A stretch of DNA of 24,216 nucleotides from Bacteroidales bacterium (GCA_004555955.1 SFJG01000028.1:1-24216), one strand, 5' to 3'; counted from the stretch's first letter, positions 1-8,712 are shown. The notes: a model not told the origin generated them from the sequence alone. Numbers and translations are program-made.

Positions 1-1
1 T

Positions 2-142
2 TCTGAAACAAGCAAGGACATCGCCAGATACTCAATTTTAAAAGGAAATGAGCAATTATTTGCTGCCAAATATAAAACATACCTACCTACTGAGGAACAG
101 TTAAAAATTGAAATAGAGAGACAGAAACAGATATTCCTAATT
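2..142 (+). CDS. C-terminal end of probable DUF1016/PDDEXK nuclease family protein (partial)
   Basis: The reading frame is open from the window edge and stops at 140-142, giving a 46-residue tail. It reads IARYSILKGNEQLFAAKYK, then TYLPTEEQLKIEIERDR. A short 'LFAAKY..YLPTEEQL..EIER' ending resembles the C-terminus of DUF1016 (YhcG-like) PDDEXK nuclease-fold proteins, often found near restriction or defence genes. None of the catalytic domain is inside the window, so the assignment rests only on the tail. Base composition is clearly more AT-rich than in the genes from 527 onward, which fits an accessory gene. The family call is an inference from remembered family endings. Confidence 0.45.
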
Positions 143-305
143 CAACACAACAATAAAAGACAATAACTAATAATTAAGAGTGTTTGATATTTTTACTAAT
201 TACTCCCTGTGTAAAAATGCCGATTGCAATGGCAAAGATTAAAACAAAACAAACCATTTCAATCATTTCAAATAGAAAGTAATTTTCCAAAAATTACGCT
301 AAATA

Positions 306-337
306 TTTTGCAAATACAAGAAAAATGTGTAAATTTG
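306..337 (+). promoter_or_regulatory. Bacteroidota-type promoter of the leu/cimA operon
   Basis: A TTTTG element at 306-310 is followed after exactly 19 nt by TAAATTTG at 330-337, matching the Bacteroidota consensus TTTG-N19-TAnnTTTG. Transcription would start at about 344-345, just ahead of the leader peptide start and about 180 nt ahead of leuA. Confidence 0.75.
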
Positions 338-360
338 CAGTCAAATAAATGAGCAAAGCA

Positions 361-426
361 ATGACAAACTACAACATTATCTCTCTATCTATTCTACTAT
401 CCGGTCTAATTATTCGGTCGGTATAG
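361..426 (+). CDS. Leu/Ile-rich leader peptide of the leu/cimA operon attenuator
   Basis: This 21-codon ORF, MTNYNIISLSILLSGLIIRSV, stops with TAG at 424-426. An in-frame ATG at 349 would add four residues (MSKA), but it would leave only about 5 nt of leader RNA, so 361 is preferred. Ten of 21 residues are branched-chain: five Ile (codons at 376, 379, 391, 409, 412), four Leu (all CTA, at 385, 394, 397, 406) and one Val. There are tandem Ile-Ile and Leu-Leu pairs. The ORF starts about 17 nt after the predicted transcription start and overlaps the first arm of the RNA switch described at 379-518. Its likely job is to sense charged tRNA-Leu and tRNA-Ile by ribosome stalling; the peptide itself is probably functionless. 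Confidence 0.75.
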   Translation: MTNYNIISLSILLSGLIIRSV

Positions 427-518
427 AGAGGTTCTGCGCAAGTTTGTAAGAGCAAACGTAAAAGAATAATAACGACAAGAGCCTTTCTACGAATTACGCG
501 AGAAAGGTTTTTTATTTT
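379..518 (+). promoter_or_regulatory. Transcription attenuator (pause hairpin, antiterminator, terminator) ahead of leuA
   Basis: Three mutually exclusive pairings are visible. Arms 1:2 are 381-388 with 423-430, a perfect 8-bp match extendable to 379-432. Arms 2:3 are 424-435 with 478-489, 12 bp including two G-U pairs; this is the antiterminator. Arms 3:4 are 482-488 with 501-507, a perfect 7-bp match extended by C490-G500 and G491-C499, followed by T at 508-513 and 515-518; this is the intrinsic terminator. Arm 1 lies inside the leader peptide ORF. A ribosome stalled at the CTA CTA pair (394-399), or at the Ile codons before it, would mask arm 1 and free arm 2 to pair with arm 3, allowing read-through. 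A ribosome reaching the stop codon would favour termination 9 nt before leuA. Confidence 0.8.
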
Positions 519-526
519 GAAAAGAT

Positions 527-2023
527 ATGAGCGACAAATTAATGTTTTTCGACACAACGCTGCGCGACGGCGAGCAAGTGCCGGGTTGCCAATTGAATAC
601 GGTAGAAAAGATACAAGTGGCAAAGGCACTCGAAGCACTCGGCGTCGACGTTATAGAGGCAGGTTTCCCCGTGTCGAGTCCCGGTGACTTCAATTCGGTA
701 ATAGAAATTTCCAAAGCGGTAACATGGCCGACAATATGCGCCCTGACCAGAGCCGTAGAAAAAGATATCGACGTGGCAGCCGATGCACTACGCTACGCGC
801 GCCACAAACGCATTCATACAGGTATCGGCACATCGGATTCGCACATTAAGTACAAATTCAACTCCAATCGCGAAGAAATCATCGAACGCGCCGTGGCTGC
901 CGTGAAGTACGCACGACGCTATGTCGATGACGTTGAATTCTACGCCGAAGACGCCGGCCGTACCGACAACGAATATCTGGCTCGCGTGGTCGAAGCGGTA
1001 ATTCGTGCCGGTGCTACCGTTGTCAACATCCCCGACACCACGGGCTACTGCCTTCCGGCGGAGTATGGTGCAAAGATTAAGTATCTGTTCGACCATGTCG
1101 ACGGCATCGACAAAGCAATCATCTCTACCCACTGCCACAACGACTTGGGCATGGCGACCGCCAACACGATGAGCGGCGTTGCCGCAGGTGCGCGACAAGT
1201 CGAAGTGACCATCAACGGCATCGGCGAACGTGCCGGAAACACCGCGCTCGAAGAGGTTGCTATGATTATTCGTTGCCACAAAGACATCGACATCGATTGC
1301 AACATCAACACCCAGAAAATCTACTCGACGAGCCGATTAGTGTCGAGCTTGATGAATATGCCGGTGCAACCCAACAAGGCAATCGTAGGCAAAAATGCGT
1401 TTGCTCATTCGTCGGGCATCCACCAAGACGGCGTGCTTAAAAACGTACAAACTTACGAGATTATCAATCCGCAAGACGTGGGCATCGACGACAATTCAAT
1501 CGTGCTGACAGCGCGTAGCGGTCGTGCCGCTTTGAAGAATCGCTTGAACGTGCTGGGCGTGAAGTTTACGCCGGAGCAACTCGACAAAGTCTATGCCGAC
1601 TTCCTCAAACTTGCCGACAAGAAGAAAGACATCAACGACGACGACATCTTGCTGCTCGCAGGAGCCGACCGCACGGCAAGCCATAGAGTACGCTTGGAAT
1701 ACCTTCAGGTGACGAGCGGCGTGGGCATTCGTTCGGTGGCAAGCATAGGGCTGAACATCAGCGGCGAAAAGTTTGAGGCGGCAGCATCGGGCAACGGACC
1801 TGTCGACGCGGCTATCAATGCGCTCAAACGCATCATCGAGCGAAAAATGACCATCAAAGAATTTACAATTCAAGCCATCAGCAAAGGTAGCGACGACGTG
1901 GGCAAGGTGCACATGCAGGTCGAATACAACGGACACATCTATTATGGCTTTGGTGCCAACACCGACATAGTTGCCGCTTCGGTTGAGGCTTATATCGATT
2001 GTATCAACAAATTTAAACTATAA
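527..2023 (+). CDS. leuA: 2-isopropylmalate synthase
   Basis: Condenses acetyl-CoA with 2-oxoisovalerate to 2-isopropylmalate, the first committed step of leucine synthesis, in the cytoplasm. The 498-residue length is normal for LeuA. The HMGL-like TIM barrel begins with FFDTTLRDGEQ (R13, D14). It continues with FYAEDAGR (E141), the metal-ligand motif STHCHNDLG (H202, H204) and TINGIGERAGN near residues 228-238. The C-terminal third (about 370-498) is the LeuA regulatory domain through which leucine normally inhibits. The start at 527 gives the canonical N-terminus directly before the DTTLRDG motif and lies 9 nt after the attenuator T-tract. It is the first gene of leuA-leuC-leuD-cimA-leuB, with a 12-nt gap to leuC. 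The family assignment is secure. Confidence 0.95.
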   Translation: MSDKLMFFDTTLRDGEQVPGCQLNTVEKIQVAKALEALGVDVIEAGFPVSSPGDFNSVIEISKAVTWPTICALTRAVEKDIDVAADALRYARHKRIHTGIGTSDSHIKYKFNSNREEIIERAVAAVKYARRYVDDVEFYAEDAGRTDNEYLARVVEAVIRAGATVVNIPDTTGYCLPAEYGAKIKYLFDHVDGIDKAIISTHCHNDLGMATANTMSGVAAGARQVEVTINGIGERAGNTALEEVAMIIRCHKDIDIDCNINTQKIYSTSRLVSSLMNMPVQPNKAIVGKNAFAHSSGIHQDGVLKNVQTYEIINPQDVGIDDNSIVLTARSGRAALKNRLNVLGVKFTPEQLDKVYADFLKLADKKKDINDDDILLLAGADRTASHRVRLEYLQVTSGVGIRSVASIGLNISGEKFEAAASGNGPVDAAINALKRIIERKMTIKEFTIQAISKGSDDVGKVHMQVEYNGHIYYGFGANTDIVAASVEAYIDCINKFKL

Positions 2024-2035
2024 AATCAGAACATA

Positions 2036-3433
2036 ATGAATACACTTTTCGACAAAATATGGGACAGCCACGTTGTGCAAATCGTCGACGACGGACCTAC
2101 ACAACTCTACATCGACCGCCTGTACTGCCACGAAGTAACCAGCCCGCAAGCGTTTGCCGGACTGCGTGCTCGCGGCATCAAGTGTCTCCGTCCCGACAAA
2201 ATCTACTGTATGCCCGACCACAACACGCCGACGCACGACCAAGACAAGCCGATTGCCGACCCGGTGTCGCGTACACAAGTGGAAACGCTGGCTAAAAACG
2301 CCTCCGACTTCGGGTTGAACCATTTCGGCATGATGTCGCCCGAAAACGGAATTATCCACGTGGTCGGCCCCGAACGCGGTTTGACGCTGCCCGGCATGAC
2401 TATCGTCTGCGGCGACTCACACACGTCGACCCACGGCGCACTCGGTTGCGTGGCTTTCGGCATCGGTACTTCGGAAGTGGAAATGGTTATGGCTTCGCAA
2501 TGCATCTTGCAGACAAAGCCGAAAACGATGCGCATCACTGTCGACGGAACGCTCGGCAAAGGCGTTACAGCCAAAGATATGGCGCTCTACATCATGTCGA
2601 AAATCACGACGAGCGGTGCTACCGGCTACTTTATTGAATATGCCGGCGAAGCTGTTCGCGCACTCACGATGGAAGGACGTCTTACGCTCTGCAACCTCTC
2701 AATCGAGATGGGTGCTCGCGGCGGTATGATTGCCCCCGACCAAACAACATTCGACTACATCCGCGGACGCCAACACGCTCCTAAAGGCGAAGATTGGGAC
2801 AAGGCGTTGGCTTACTGGAAGACGCTCAAGAGCGACGAGGATGCCGTATTCGACAAAGAAGTAAAATTCGATGCCGCCGACATCCAACCGATGATTACCT
2901 ACGGCACAAATCCCGGTATGGGTACTGCCATTACCGGCGCCATCCCGACAACCGAAGGTATGGACGACGCCGAACGCACCTCGTTCGAAAAGTCGATGAA
3001 ATATATGGGCTTTAACCCCGGCGATGCCCTCGAAGGCAAGAAGGTCGACTACGTGTTCCTCGGCGCTTGCACAAACGGACGCATCGAAGACTTCCGTGCA
3101 TTCGCTTCGCTCGTCAAAGGACATCACAAAGCTCCCGGCATCACGGCATGGCTCGTACCGGGCTCGTGGATGGTCGACCGACAAATCCGCGAAGAAGGTC
3201 TCGACAAAATCCTCGCCGACGCCGGATTCGAGGTACGCCAACCGGGATGTAGCGCTTGCTTGGCTATGAACGACGACAAAGTGCCCGCCGGTTGCTACGC
3301 CGTATCGACGTCCAACCGCAACTTCGAAGGTCGCCAAGGTCCGCAATCGCGTACACTCCTGGCAAGCCCGTTGACTGCCGCTGCCGCCGCTATCACCGGT
3401 GTGGTTACCGACCCGCGTAAATTCATCGATTAA
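2036..3433 (+). CDS. leuC: 3-isopropylmalate dehydratase large subunit
   Basis: Large subunit of isopropylmalate isomerase, which with LeuD interconverts 2- and 3-isopropylmalate through a [4Fe-4S] cluster. If the CimA call below is right, it would also act on citramalate. The 465 residues match the family. Aconitase-family signatures are present: GDSHTSTHGALG (near 126-137) and the cluster cysteines C345 (GACTNGRIEDF) plus C405 and C408 (QPGCSACLAMNDD). The C-terminus has the typical STSNRNFEGRQG sequence. The ATG at 2036 follows leuA by 12 nt and yields the usual N-terminal 'TLFDKIWDSHVV'. The gene is intact with no missing key residues. Confidence 0.96.
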   Translation: MNTLFDKIWDSHVVQIVDDGPTQLYIDRLYCHEVTSPQAFAGLRARGIKCLRPDKIYCMPDHNTPTHDQDKPIADPVSRTQVETLAKNASDFGLNHFGMMSPENGIIHVVGPERGLTLPGMTIVCGDSHTSTHGALGCVAFGIGTSEVEMVMASQCILQTKPKTMRITVDGTLGKGVTAKDMALYIMSKITTSGATGYFIEYAGEAVRALTMEGRLTLCNLSIEMGARGGMIAPDQTTFDYIRGRQHAPKGEDWDKALAYWKTLKSDEDAVFDKEVKFDAADIQPMITYGTNPGMGTAITGAIPTTEGMDDAERTSFEKSMKYMGFNPGDALEGKKVDYVFLGACTNGRIEDFRAFASLVKGHHKAPGITAWLVPGSWMVDRQIREEGLDKILADAGFEVRQPGCSACLAMNDDKVPAGCYAVSTSNRNFEGRQGPQSRTLLASPLTAAAAAITGVVTDPRKFID

Positions 3434-3461
3434 CAGAAATCTCATCAAACTATCGAAAGAA

Positions 3462-4046
3462 ATGAAACAAAAATTCAACATCATAGAAAGCACGTGCGTG
3501 CCATTGCCATTAGAAAACGTCGACACCGACCAAATCATCCCCGCTCGATTCCTCAAAGCAACAACTCGCGAAGGCTTCGGCGAGAATCTTTTCCGCGATT
3601 GGCGTTACGACAAGCAAGGCAATAAAATCGACTCGTTCGTGCTCAACGACCCAACCTACGGAGGTCAAATTCTCGTGGCAGGAAAAAACTTCGGCTCGGG
3701 TTCGAGCCGCGAACACGCCGCCTGGGCTATCGCCGACTACGGTTTCCGCGTGGTTGTGTCGAGTTTCTTCGCCGACATCCACAAGAATAACGAACTCAAC
3801 AATTTCGTACTTCCCGTCGTCGTAAGCGAGCAATTTCTCAAAGAACTTTTCGACTCGATTTATGCCGACCCAAAAACAGTAGTCGTTGTCGACCTCCCGG
3901 CACAAACCATCACCAACCGCGCCACAGGCAAGTCGGAAACTTTCGAAATCAACGGCTACAAGAAGCATTGTCTGATGAACGGACTCGACGACATCGACTT
4001 CCTTTTGGCTAACAAAGACAAAATCGAAGCTTACGAGAGCAAATAG
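3462..4046 (+). CDS. leuD: 3-isopropylmalate dehydratase small subunit
   Basis: Small (swivel-domain) subunit that pairs with LeuC. The chosen ATG at 3462 gives a 194-residue protein starting MKQKFNIIEST, the normal start for LeuD. A longer frame back to 3399 would overlap leuC and add an unrelated 21-residue stretch. The start is preceded by GAAAGA. Recognisable motifs are the DTDQIIPARFLK segment near the N-terminus and GSGSSREHAAWA, the substrate-recognition loop, about residue 75. The gap from leuC is 28 nt and to cimA 13 nt, consistent with one transcript. Confidence 0.95.
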   Translation: MKQKFNIIESTCVPLPLENVDTDQIIPARFLKATTREGFGENLFRDWRYDKQGNKIDSFVLNDPTYGGQILVAGKNFGSGSSREHAAWAIADYGFRVVVSSFFADIHKNNELNNFVLPVVVSEQFLKELFDSIYADPKTVVVVDLPAQTITNRATGKSETFEINGYKKHCLMNGLDDIDFLLANKDKIEAYESK

Positions 4047-4059
4047 CAGAAACAAAGCA

Positions 4060-5589
4060 ATGAGGCATTCTCTGATAGAAATTATGGACACTACTCTCCG
4101 CGACGGAGAGCAAACCACCGGAGTAAGTTTCACCCGCAGCGAGAAACTCAGCATCTTCAAGCTTCTCGTCGAAGAGCTCCACGTGCCGCGCGTCGAAGTG
4201 ACCTCGGCACGCGTCTCGGCAGGCGAATTCGAAACCGTTCGACGCATCTGCGATTGGGCGGCTCGCAACGGCCACCTCGACAAAGTGGAAGTGCTCGGGT
4301 TTATCGACGGCGGCGCCTCGAACGAATGGGTTGCCGCTACGGGTGCTCGTTGCGTCAACGTGCTCTGCAAAGGTAGCGAACGCCACTGCCGCGGACAGCT
4401 CAAAAAAACGCCCAAAGAGCACGTCATCGACACCATCGCAAACATCCGCGATGCTCGTGCACGCGGGCTTCGCGTTAACCTATACCTCGAAGACTGGTCG
4501 AACGGTATGAAGGACTCGCCCGACTATGTGATGTACTTTATGGACCGAATCCGCAGCGAGGAGATTGAGCGTTTTATGCTCCCCGACACGCTCGGCATTC
4601 TCGACCCGTACGACACCTTCGACTTCGTCAAACGAATGGTGAAGACCTACCCCGAACTGCGTTTCGACTTCCATGCACATAACGACTACGACTTGGCAAT
4701 CTCCAACCTGTTTGCGGCACTCAAAGTGGGCGCCTCAGGCGTGCACTGCACCATCAACGGACTGGGAGAACGCGCCGGCAACGCTTCGCTGTCGAGCGCT
4801 ATTGCCGTAATCCACGACATGTTGCACCTCAAAACCGGCATCGACGAATCGAAAATCAACCGCGTTAGCAGCATCATCGAGTCGTATTCCGGCGTAGCCA
4901 TTCCGCCGAACAAACCAATCATCGGCGAATACGTATTTACGCAATGCGCCGGCGTGCATGCCGACGGCGACAGCAAAGACAATCTATATTCGTCCGACCT
5001 CGCTCCGGAACGCTTCGGCAGAACGCGCGAATACGCTCTCGGAAAACTCTCCGGAAAGGCTAACATCCGCAAGAATCTCGAGGCTCTCGGCTTGGAATTG
5101 AGCGAAGAGAATATCCAAAAGGTGACGCAACGCATCACCGAACTCGGCGACAAAAAGGAAATCGTCACCCAAGAAGACCTCCCGTTCATCGTTGCCGACG
5201 TAGTCAAACACGGAAAAGGCGAAGACAAAATCAAGCTCATCAACTACCAACTGTCGCTCACTCGCGGTCTGCGCCCGACGGCGATTGTAAAGGTGGAAAT
5301 CAACGGCAAAGAATATATGGAAAGCTCTGTCGGCGACGGTCAGTATGACGCATTCATGAAAGCCCTGCGCAAAATCTACAAAGGGCAACGACGCAAAGAC
5401 TTTCCCGTTCTTACCGACTACATGGTCAACATCCCTCGCGGCGGTAAGACCGATGCACTCGTGCAAACGACAATCCATTGGCAGTATCACGACCACATGA
5501 TAAAAACAATCGGTCTTGACCCCGACCAAACGGAATCGGCTATCAAAGCCACACTAAAAATGCTCAACATCATCGAAGAATATAACTAA
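4060..5589 (+). CDS. cimA: (R)-citramalate synthase, probable (LeuA-family enzyme in the leu operon)
   Basis: Proposed to condense acetyl-CoA with pyruvate to (R)-citramalate, which LeuCD and LeuB convert to 2-oxobutyrate for isoleucine synthesis. The 509-residue protein has the DTTLRDGEQ signature and a C-terminal LeuA-type regulatory domain (about 385-509). It resembles the characterised Leptospira interrogans citramalate synthase along its length, as remembered. With a constant offset of two, its pocket residues coincide: R14/D15, L79, L102, Y142, E144, T177, H205/H207, H300, D302, N308, Y310. Leu, Leu and Tyr at positions 79, 102 and 142 form the hydrophobic pyruvate pocket in that enzyme. 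Such genes are often auto-annotated as a second 2-isopropylmalate synthase. It lies between leuD and leuB with 13-nt gaps. Substrate choice is inferred. Confidence 0.82.
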   Translation: MRHSLIEIMDTTLRDGEQTTGVSFTRSEKLSIFKLLVEELHVPRVEVTSARVSAGEFETVRRICDWAARNGHLDKVEVLGFIDGGASNEWVAATGARCVNVLCKGSERHCRGQLKKTPKEHVIDTIANIRDARARGLRVNLYLEDWSNGMKDSPDYVMYFMDRIRSEEIERFMLPDTLGILDPYDTFDFVKRMVKTYPELRFDFHAHNDYDLAISNLFAALKVGASGVHCTINGLGERAGNASLSSAIAVIHDMLHLKTGIDESKINRVSSIIESYSGVAIPPNKPIIGEYVFTQCAGVHADGDSKDNLYSSDLAPERFGRTREYALGKLSGKANIRKNLEALGLELSEENIQKVTQRITELGDKKEIVTQEDLPFIVADVVKHGKGEDKIKLINYQLSLTRGLRPTAIVKVEINGKEYMESSVGDGQYDAFMKALRKIYKGQRRKDFPVLTDYMVNIPRGGKTDALVQTTIHWQYHDHMIKTIGLDPDQTESAIKATLKMLNIIEEYN

Positions 5590-5602
5590 AACATCAATCA
5601 AT

Positions 5603-6676
5603 ATGAATCTGAAAATAGCAGTTCTTCCCGGCGACGGTATCGGTCCCGAGATAATGAACGTAGCAGTCGACGTTGTCAAAGCCGTCTGCAAGAAATTCGA
5701 CCACCAACTTCAGTACGAAACAGCCCTCGTCGGCGCTTGCGCTATCGACGCAACAGGCTCGCCCTATCCCGAAGAAACGCACAAGTTGTGCATGGAGTCG
5801 GACGCTGTGCTCTTCGGCGCCATCGGCTCGCCCAAATACGACAACGACCCGTCGGCAAAAGTGCGCCCGGAGCAAGGCTTGCTCGCTATGCGCAAACAAC
5901 TCGGTCTGTTTGCCAACATCCGCCCCGTAACCACTTTCCACAACCTCATCCATAAGTCGCCGCTGCGTGCCGACTTGGTCGACGGTGCCGACTTTATGTG
6001 CATCCGCGAACTCACCGGCGGTCTCTACTTCGGTCGCCCTCAAGGACGTAGCGAAGACGGAAACACTGCTTACGACACTTGCGTCTATAGCCGCTACGAG
6101 ATTGAGCGCATCGTGCGCTTGGCTTACGACTACGCGCGTCGCCGCCGCAAGAAAGTTTCGGTGGTCGACAAGGCTAACATCCTTGCTACATCGCGTCTGT
6201 GGCGCGAAGTGGCTAAAGAAATCGCTGCCGACTATCCCGACGTAACTACTGAATTTCTCTATGTCGACAATGCCGCTATGCGCATGATTCAATGGCCTAA
6301 AGACTTCGACGTGCTCGTTACCGAAAATATGTTCGGTGACATCCTTACCGACGAAGGCTCGGTAATTACCGGCTCACTCGGCATGCTTCCGTCTGCATCG
6401 GTAGGCGTCCACACTTCCGTGTTTGAGCCAATCCACGGCTCATACCCGCAAGCCGCCGGAAAAGACATCGCAAACCCGCTCGCTACGGTGCTTTCAGCGG
6501 CTATGATGCTCGAATATTCCTTCGACCTCAAAGCCGAAGCCGAACTCATCCGCCAGGCTGTCAACGCTTCGATGGAAGCGGAAGTCGTTACCGAAGACAT
6601 CGCCAACAAGGGCGCTAAAGCTTTCCACACTTCGGAAGTCGGCAAATGGCTCGTCGACTACATCGAAAAAGCATAA
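5603..6676 (+). CDS. leuB: 3-isopropylmalate dehydrogenase
   Basis: NAD-dependent oxidative decarboxylation of 3-isopropylmalate, and presumably of the methylmalate made in the citramalate route. At 357 residues it is typical of LeuB. Family landmarks are the N-terminal AVLPGDGIGPEIM, the substrate-binding region IRELTGGLYFGRP, and the metal/nucleotide region VTENMFGDILTDEGS followed by GSLGMLPSAS. The later HGSYPQAAGKDIANP segment is the NAD-binding loop. It is the last gene of the operon, 13 nt after cimA, and is followed by the hairpin terminator at 6700-6740. Confidence 0.96.
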   Translation: MNLKIAVLPGDGIGPEIMNVAVDVVKAVCKKFDHQLQYETALVGACAIDATGSPYPEETHKLCMESDAVLFGAIGSPKYDNDPSAKVRPEQGLLAMRKQLGLFANIRPVTTFHNLIHKSPLRADLVDGADFMCIRELTGGLYFGRPQGRSEDGNTAYDTCVYSRYEIERIVRLAYDYARRRRKKVSVVDKANILATSRLWREVAKEIAADYPDVTTEFLYVDNAAMRMIQWPKDFDVLVTENMFGDILTDEGSVITGSLGMLPSASVGVHTSVFEPIHGSYPQAAGKDIANPLATVLSAAMMLEYSFDLKAEAELIRQAVNASMEAEVVTEDIANKGAKAFHTSEVGKWLVDYIEKA

Positions 6677-6699
6677 CCGACAACGGTTTCCATACAAAC

Positions 6700-6740
6700 A
6701 AACGGCGCGCACCTGCTCGACAGATGCGTGCCGTTTTGTT
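6700..6740 (+). terminator. Intrinsic terminator of the leu/cimA operon
   Basis: Positions 6700-6711 pair with 6725-6736 in a 12-bp stem with one G-U pair, a 13-nt loop, and a run TTTTGTT at 6734-6740. It sits 24 nt after the leuB stop and 32 nt before the end of the convergent neopullulanase gene, so it may also help stop transcription from the other side. Confidence 0.85.
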
Positions 6741-6771
6741 ATCACATATACTCCTTGATGTTTGTTACCGC

Positions 6772-8679
6772 TTATTCGAGAATCAGCGTAGCTCGCGGAG
6801 CGAAGGTCATCTTTTCGCCAATGGTAAGTTCTTCGCCGGTCATCACGTCACGGAACTTATCACCGGGACGGAATATTTCGGCGTAGCTCGACATGTCGAC
6901 GTCTGCCAATTCGCCATCGGTACCATTAAGAATCACCACAACGCGGCGGTTTTCCGCCTTGCGTTCGTAGACGTAAAGTCTGTTCATCGGCAAGAAATGC
7001 TTTGTCGAACCGTCGGAAATCGCCTTATTGCCTTGACGCCAATTGAGGAGTCGGCTCAGATAGTTGAACGCCTCATTTTGCAGCGGCGTACGACCTTCGG
7101 CGGTAAACGCATCGATGCTGTCGGTTGCCCAGCCGCCCGGCATATCGAGACGCACATAGCCGTCGCTCTTGTCCTTCTTACCGCTCATAAGAATCTCCGT
7201 GCCGTAGTAAATCTGCGGAATGCCGCGCGCCGTCAGCAGGAACGCCTGCGCTTGTTTCCATCGGCTCAAGTCGGTCGGCTCGACAGCAAGGAAGCGGTCG
7301 GTGTCGTGATTGTCGTAGAACGTGAGTACGTTCTTTGGATTCGGATAAACCATATCGAGAGCAAGGTGGTTGTAAAGGTTGTTCAAGCCTTCAGCCCACG
7401 GTAGCGTTTCGTCGTTGAAAGTCTTTTGTGCCGACAACATTAGCGGGAAGTCCATCACCACGGGCAACTCGGTGTCGATGGGATTCAACTTATTACCTTT
7501 TTGCATAAAAGCTATTCCGGCAGGGTCTTCCAGCCAACTCTCGCCGACGATGTTGAAGTTGGGATATTCGTTGCGCACAGCCACATTCCAACGAGCCATC
7601 GCCTGCATATCGGCATAAGGATAGGTGTCCATACGGATGCCGTTAATCTTGGCATATTCCACCCACCAAATGGAATTCTGAATGAGATATGTCATCAGAT
7701 GCGGATTCTTTTGATTAAGGTCGGGCATACCCAAAACGAACCAGCCGTTGACGGTGCGGTCGATGTCGTAATCGCTCACATACGGGTCGTAGTTGGTGTT
7801 GAGTCGGAAATTGGTATCCTTATATCCATCGGGCAAAGAAAACTTACCGCCGGTAGCGTCGACCTTCTGATTGTTAAGACTTGCAACGTCGATTGGCGAG
7901 TTGAACCAATCCTTCATCGGCGCATCTTCCAGCCAAGGATGCGCAATGCCGCAGTGGTTGAAAATCATATCCATTACCACCTTAATGCCAAGTTTGTGGC
8001 ATTCGGCAATGAGTTCTCGATACTCCTCATTGGTGCCGAAACGGGGGTCAACGCGATAGTAGTCGGTCGTAGCATAGCCGTGGTAAGAACCGCCGGGCAT
8101 ATCGTTTTCGAGCACGGGCGTAAGCCAAATGGCAGTGACGCCGAGTTGCTTGAGATAATCCAAGCGACTGCGGATGCCTGCCAAGTCGCCGCCGTGGCGC
8201 GAATTGGGCTTACTACGGTCGACGGCAACGTCGTAGCGAAGCGTCGAGTTGCTGTTGTTTGACTCGTCGCCGTCGGCAAAGCGGTCGGGCATCATCAGGT
8301 AGAGAGCATCCTCGGAACTGAAGCCTTGATAGTCTGCCGCCGGCATATCTCGCTTGAGTAGTTGGTATTTATGCTTAAACTTCTTCTTGCCGTTCACAAA
8401 GTTTATCACCATCTCGCCGGGCTCTACCTCTTGCGACAATGTCAGGTAGACAAATTGATAGTTCGGGCTGTCGGGTCGCACAATCGAGTCGATGGTCACA
8501 CCGGGATAGTCGATGCTCACTGAGGCATCGCGTATCGCCGGACCGCTGACAACCAGCTGCAACTGCTTCGACTGCATGCCACTCCACCACATCGGTGGCT
8601 CTACACCGGTAATCTCATTTTTTGCCGCCGCACATCCTATCGACAGCACCGCAAGGGTCGATATTAGAAATCTTTTCAT
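6772..8679 (-). CDS. Neopullulanase/cyclomaltodextrinase-type GH13 amylase, SusA-like, exported
   Basis: Cleaves alpha-1,4-glucans or maltodextrins, probably in the periplasm as SusA does. The start at 8679 (MKRFLISTLAVLSIGC) gives a signal peptide; the upstream ATG at 8715 overlaps the promoter box and is rejected. The protein is 635 residues. An N-terminal beta domain (about 22-110) precedes the GH13 barrel. The four GH13 regions are visible: DMIFNH (237-242); GIRMDTYPY with nucleophile D351; IVGESW with acid/base E380; and FYDNHD with D459. Cys16 follows SIG, a weak lipobox, so either a lipoprotein or a soluble periplasmic enzyme is possible. No susC/susD or other starch genes are nearby, and the gene is monocistronic. 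Confidence 0.88.
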   Translation of the reverse strand: MKRFLISTLAVLSIGCAAAKNEITGVEPPMWWSGMQSKQLQLVVSGPAIRDASVSIDYPGVTIDSIVRPDSPNYQFVYLTLSQEVEPGEMVINFVNGKKKFKHKYQLLKRDMPAADYQGFSSEDALYLMMPDRFADGDESNNSNSTLRYDVAVDRSKPNSRHGGDLAGIRSRLDYLKQLGVTAIWLTPVLENDMPGGSYHGYATTDYYRVDPRFGTNEEYRELIAECHKLGIKVVMDMIFNHCGIAHPWLEDAPMKDWFNSPIDVASLNNQKVDATGGKFSLPDGYKDTNFRLNTNYDPYVSDYDIDRTVNGWFVLGMPDLNQKNPHLMTYLIQNSIWWVEYAKINGIRMDTYPYADMQAMARWNVAVRNEYPNFNIVGESWLEDPAGIAFMQKGNKLNPIDTELPVVMDFPLMLSAQKTFNDETLPWAEGLNNLYNHLALDMVYPNPKNVLTFYDNHDTDRFLAVEPTDLSRWKQAQAFLLTARGIPQIYYGTEILMSGKKDKSDGYVRLDMPGGWATDSIDAFTAEGRTPLQNEAFNYLSRLLNWRQGNKAISDGSTKHFLPMNRLYVYERKAENRRVVVILNGTDGELADVDMSSYAEIFRPGDKFRDVMTGEELTIGEKMTFAPRATLILE

Positions 8680-8712
8680 AGGTATATTATTATATAGGTA
8701 GAAATTTATGAC

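Noticed and set aside
343..526. T-box or amino-acid riboswitch before leuA
   Set aside because: No T-box sequence or stem I/specifier arrangement is visible; the leader peptide and three competing helices explain the region better.
6646..7404. A 252-codon plus-strand ORF overlapping the end of leuB and the neopullulanase gene
   Set aside because: It runs through the leu operon terminator and antisense to conserved GH13 C-terminal codons, with no family resemblance.
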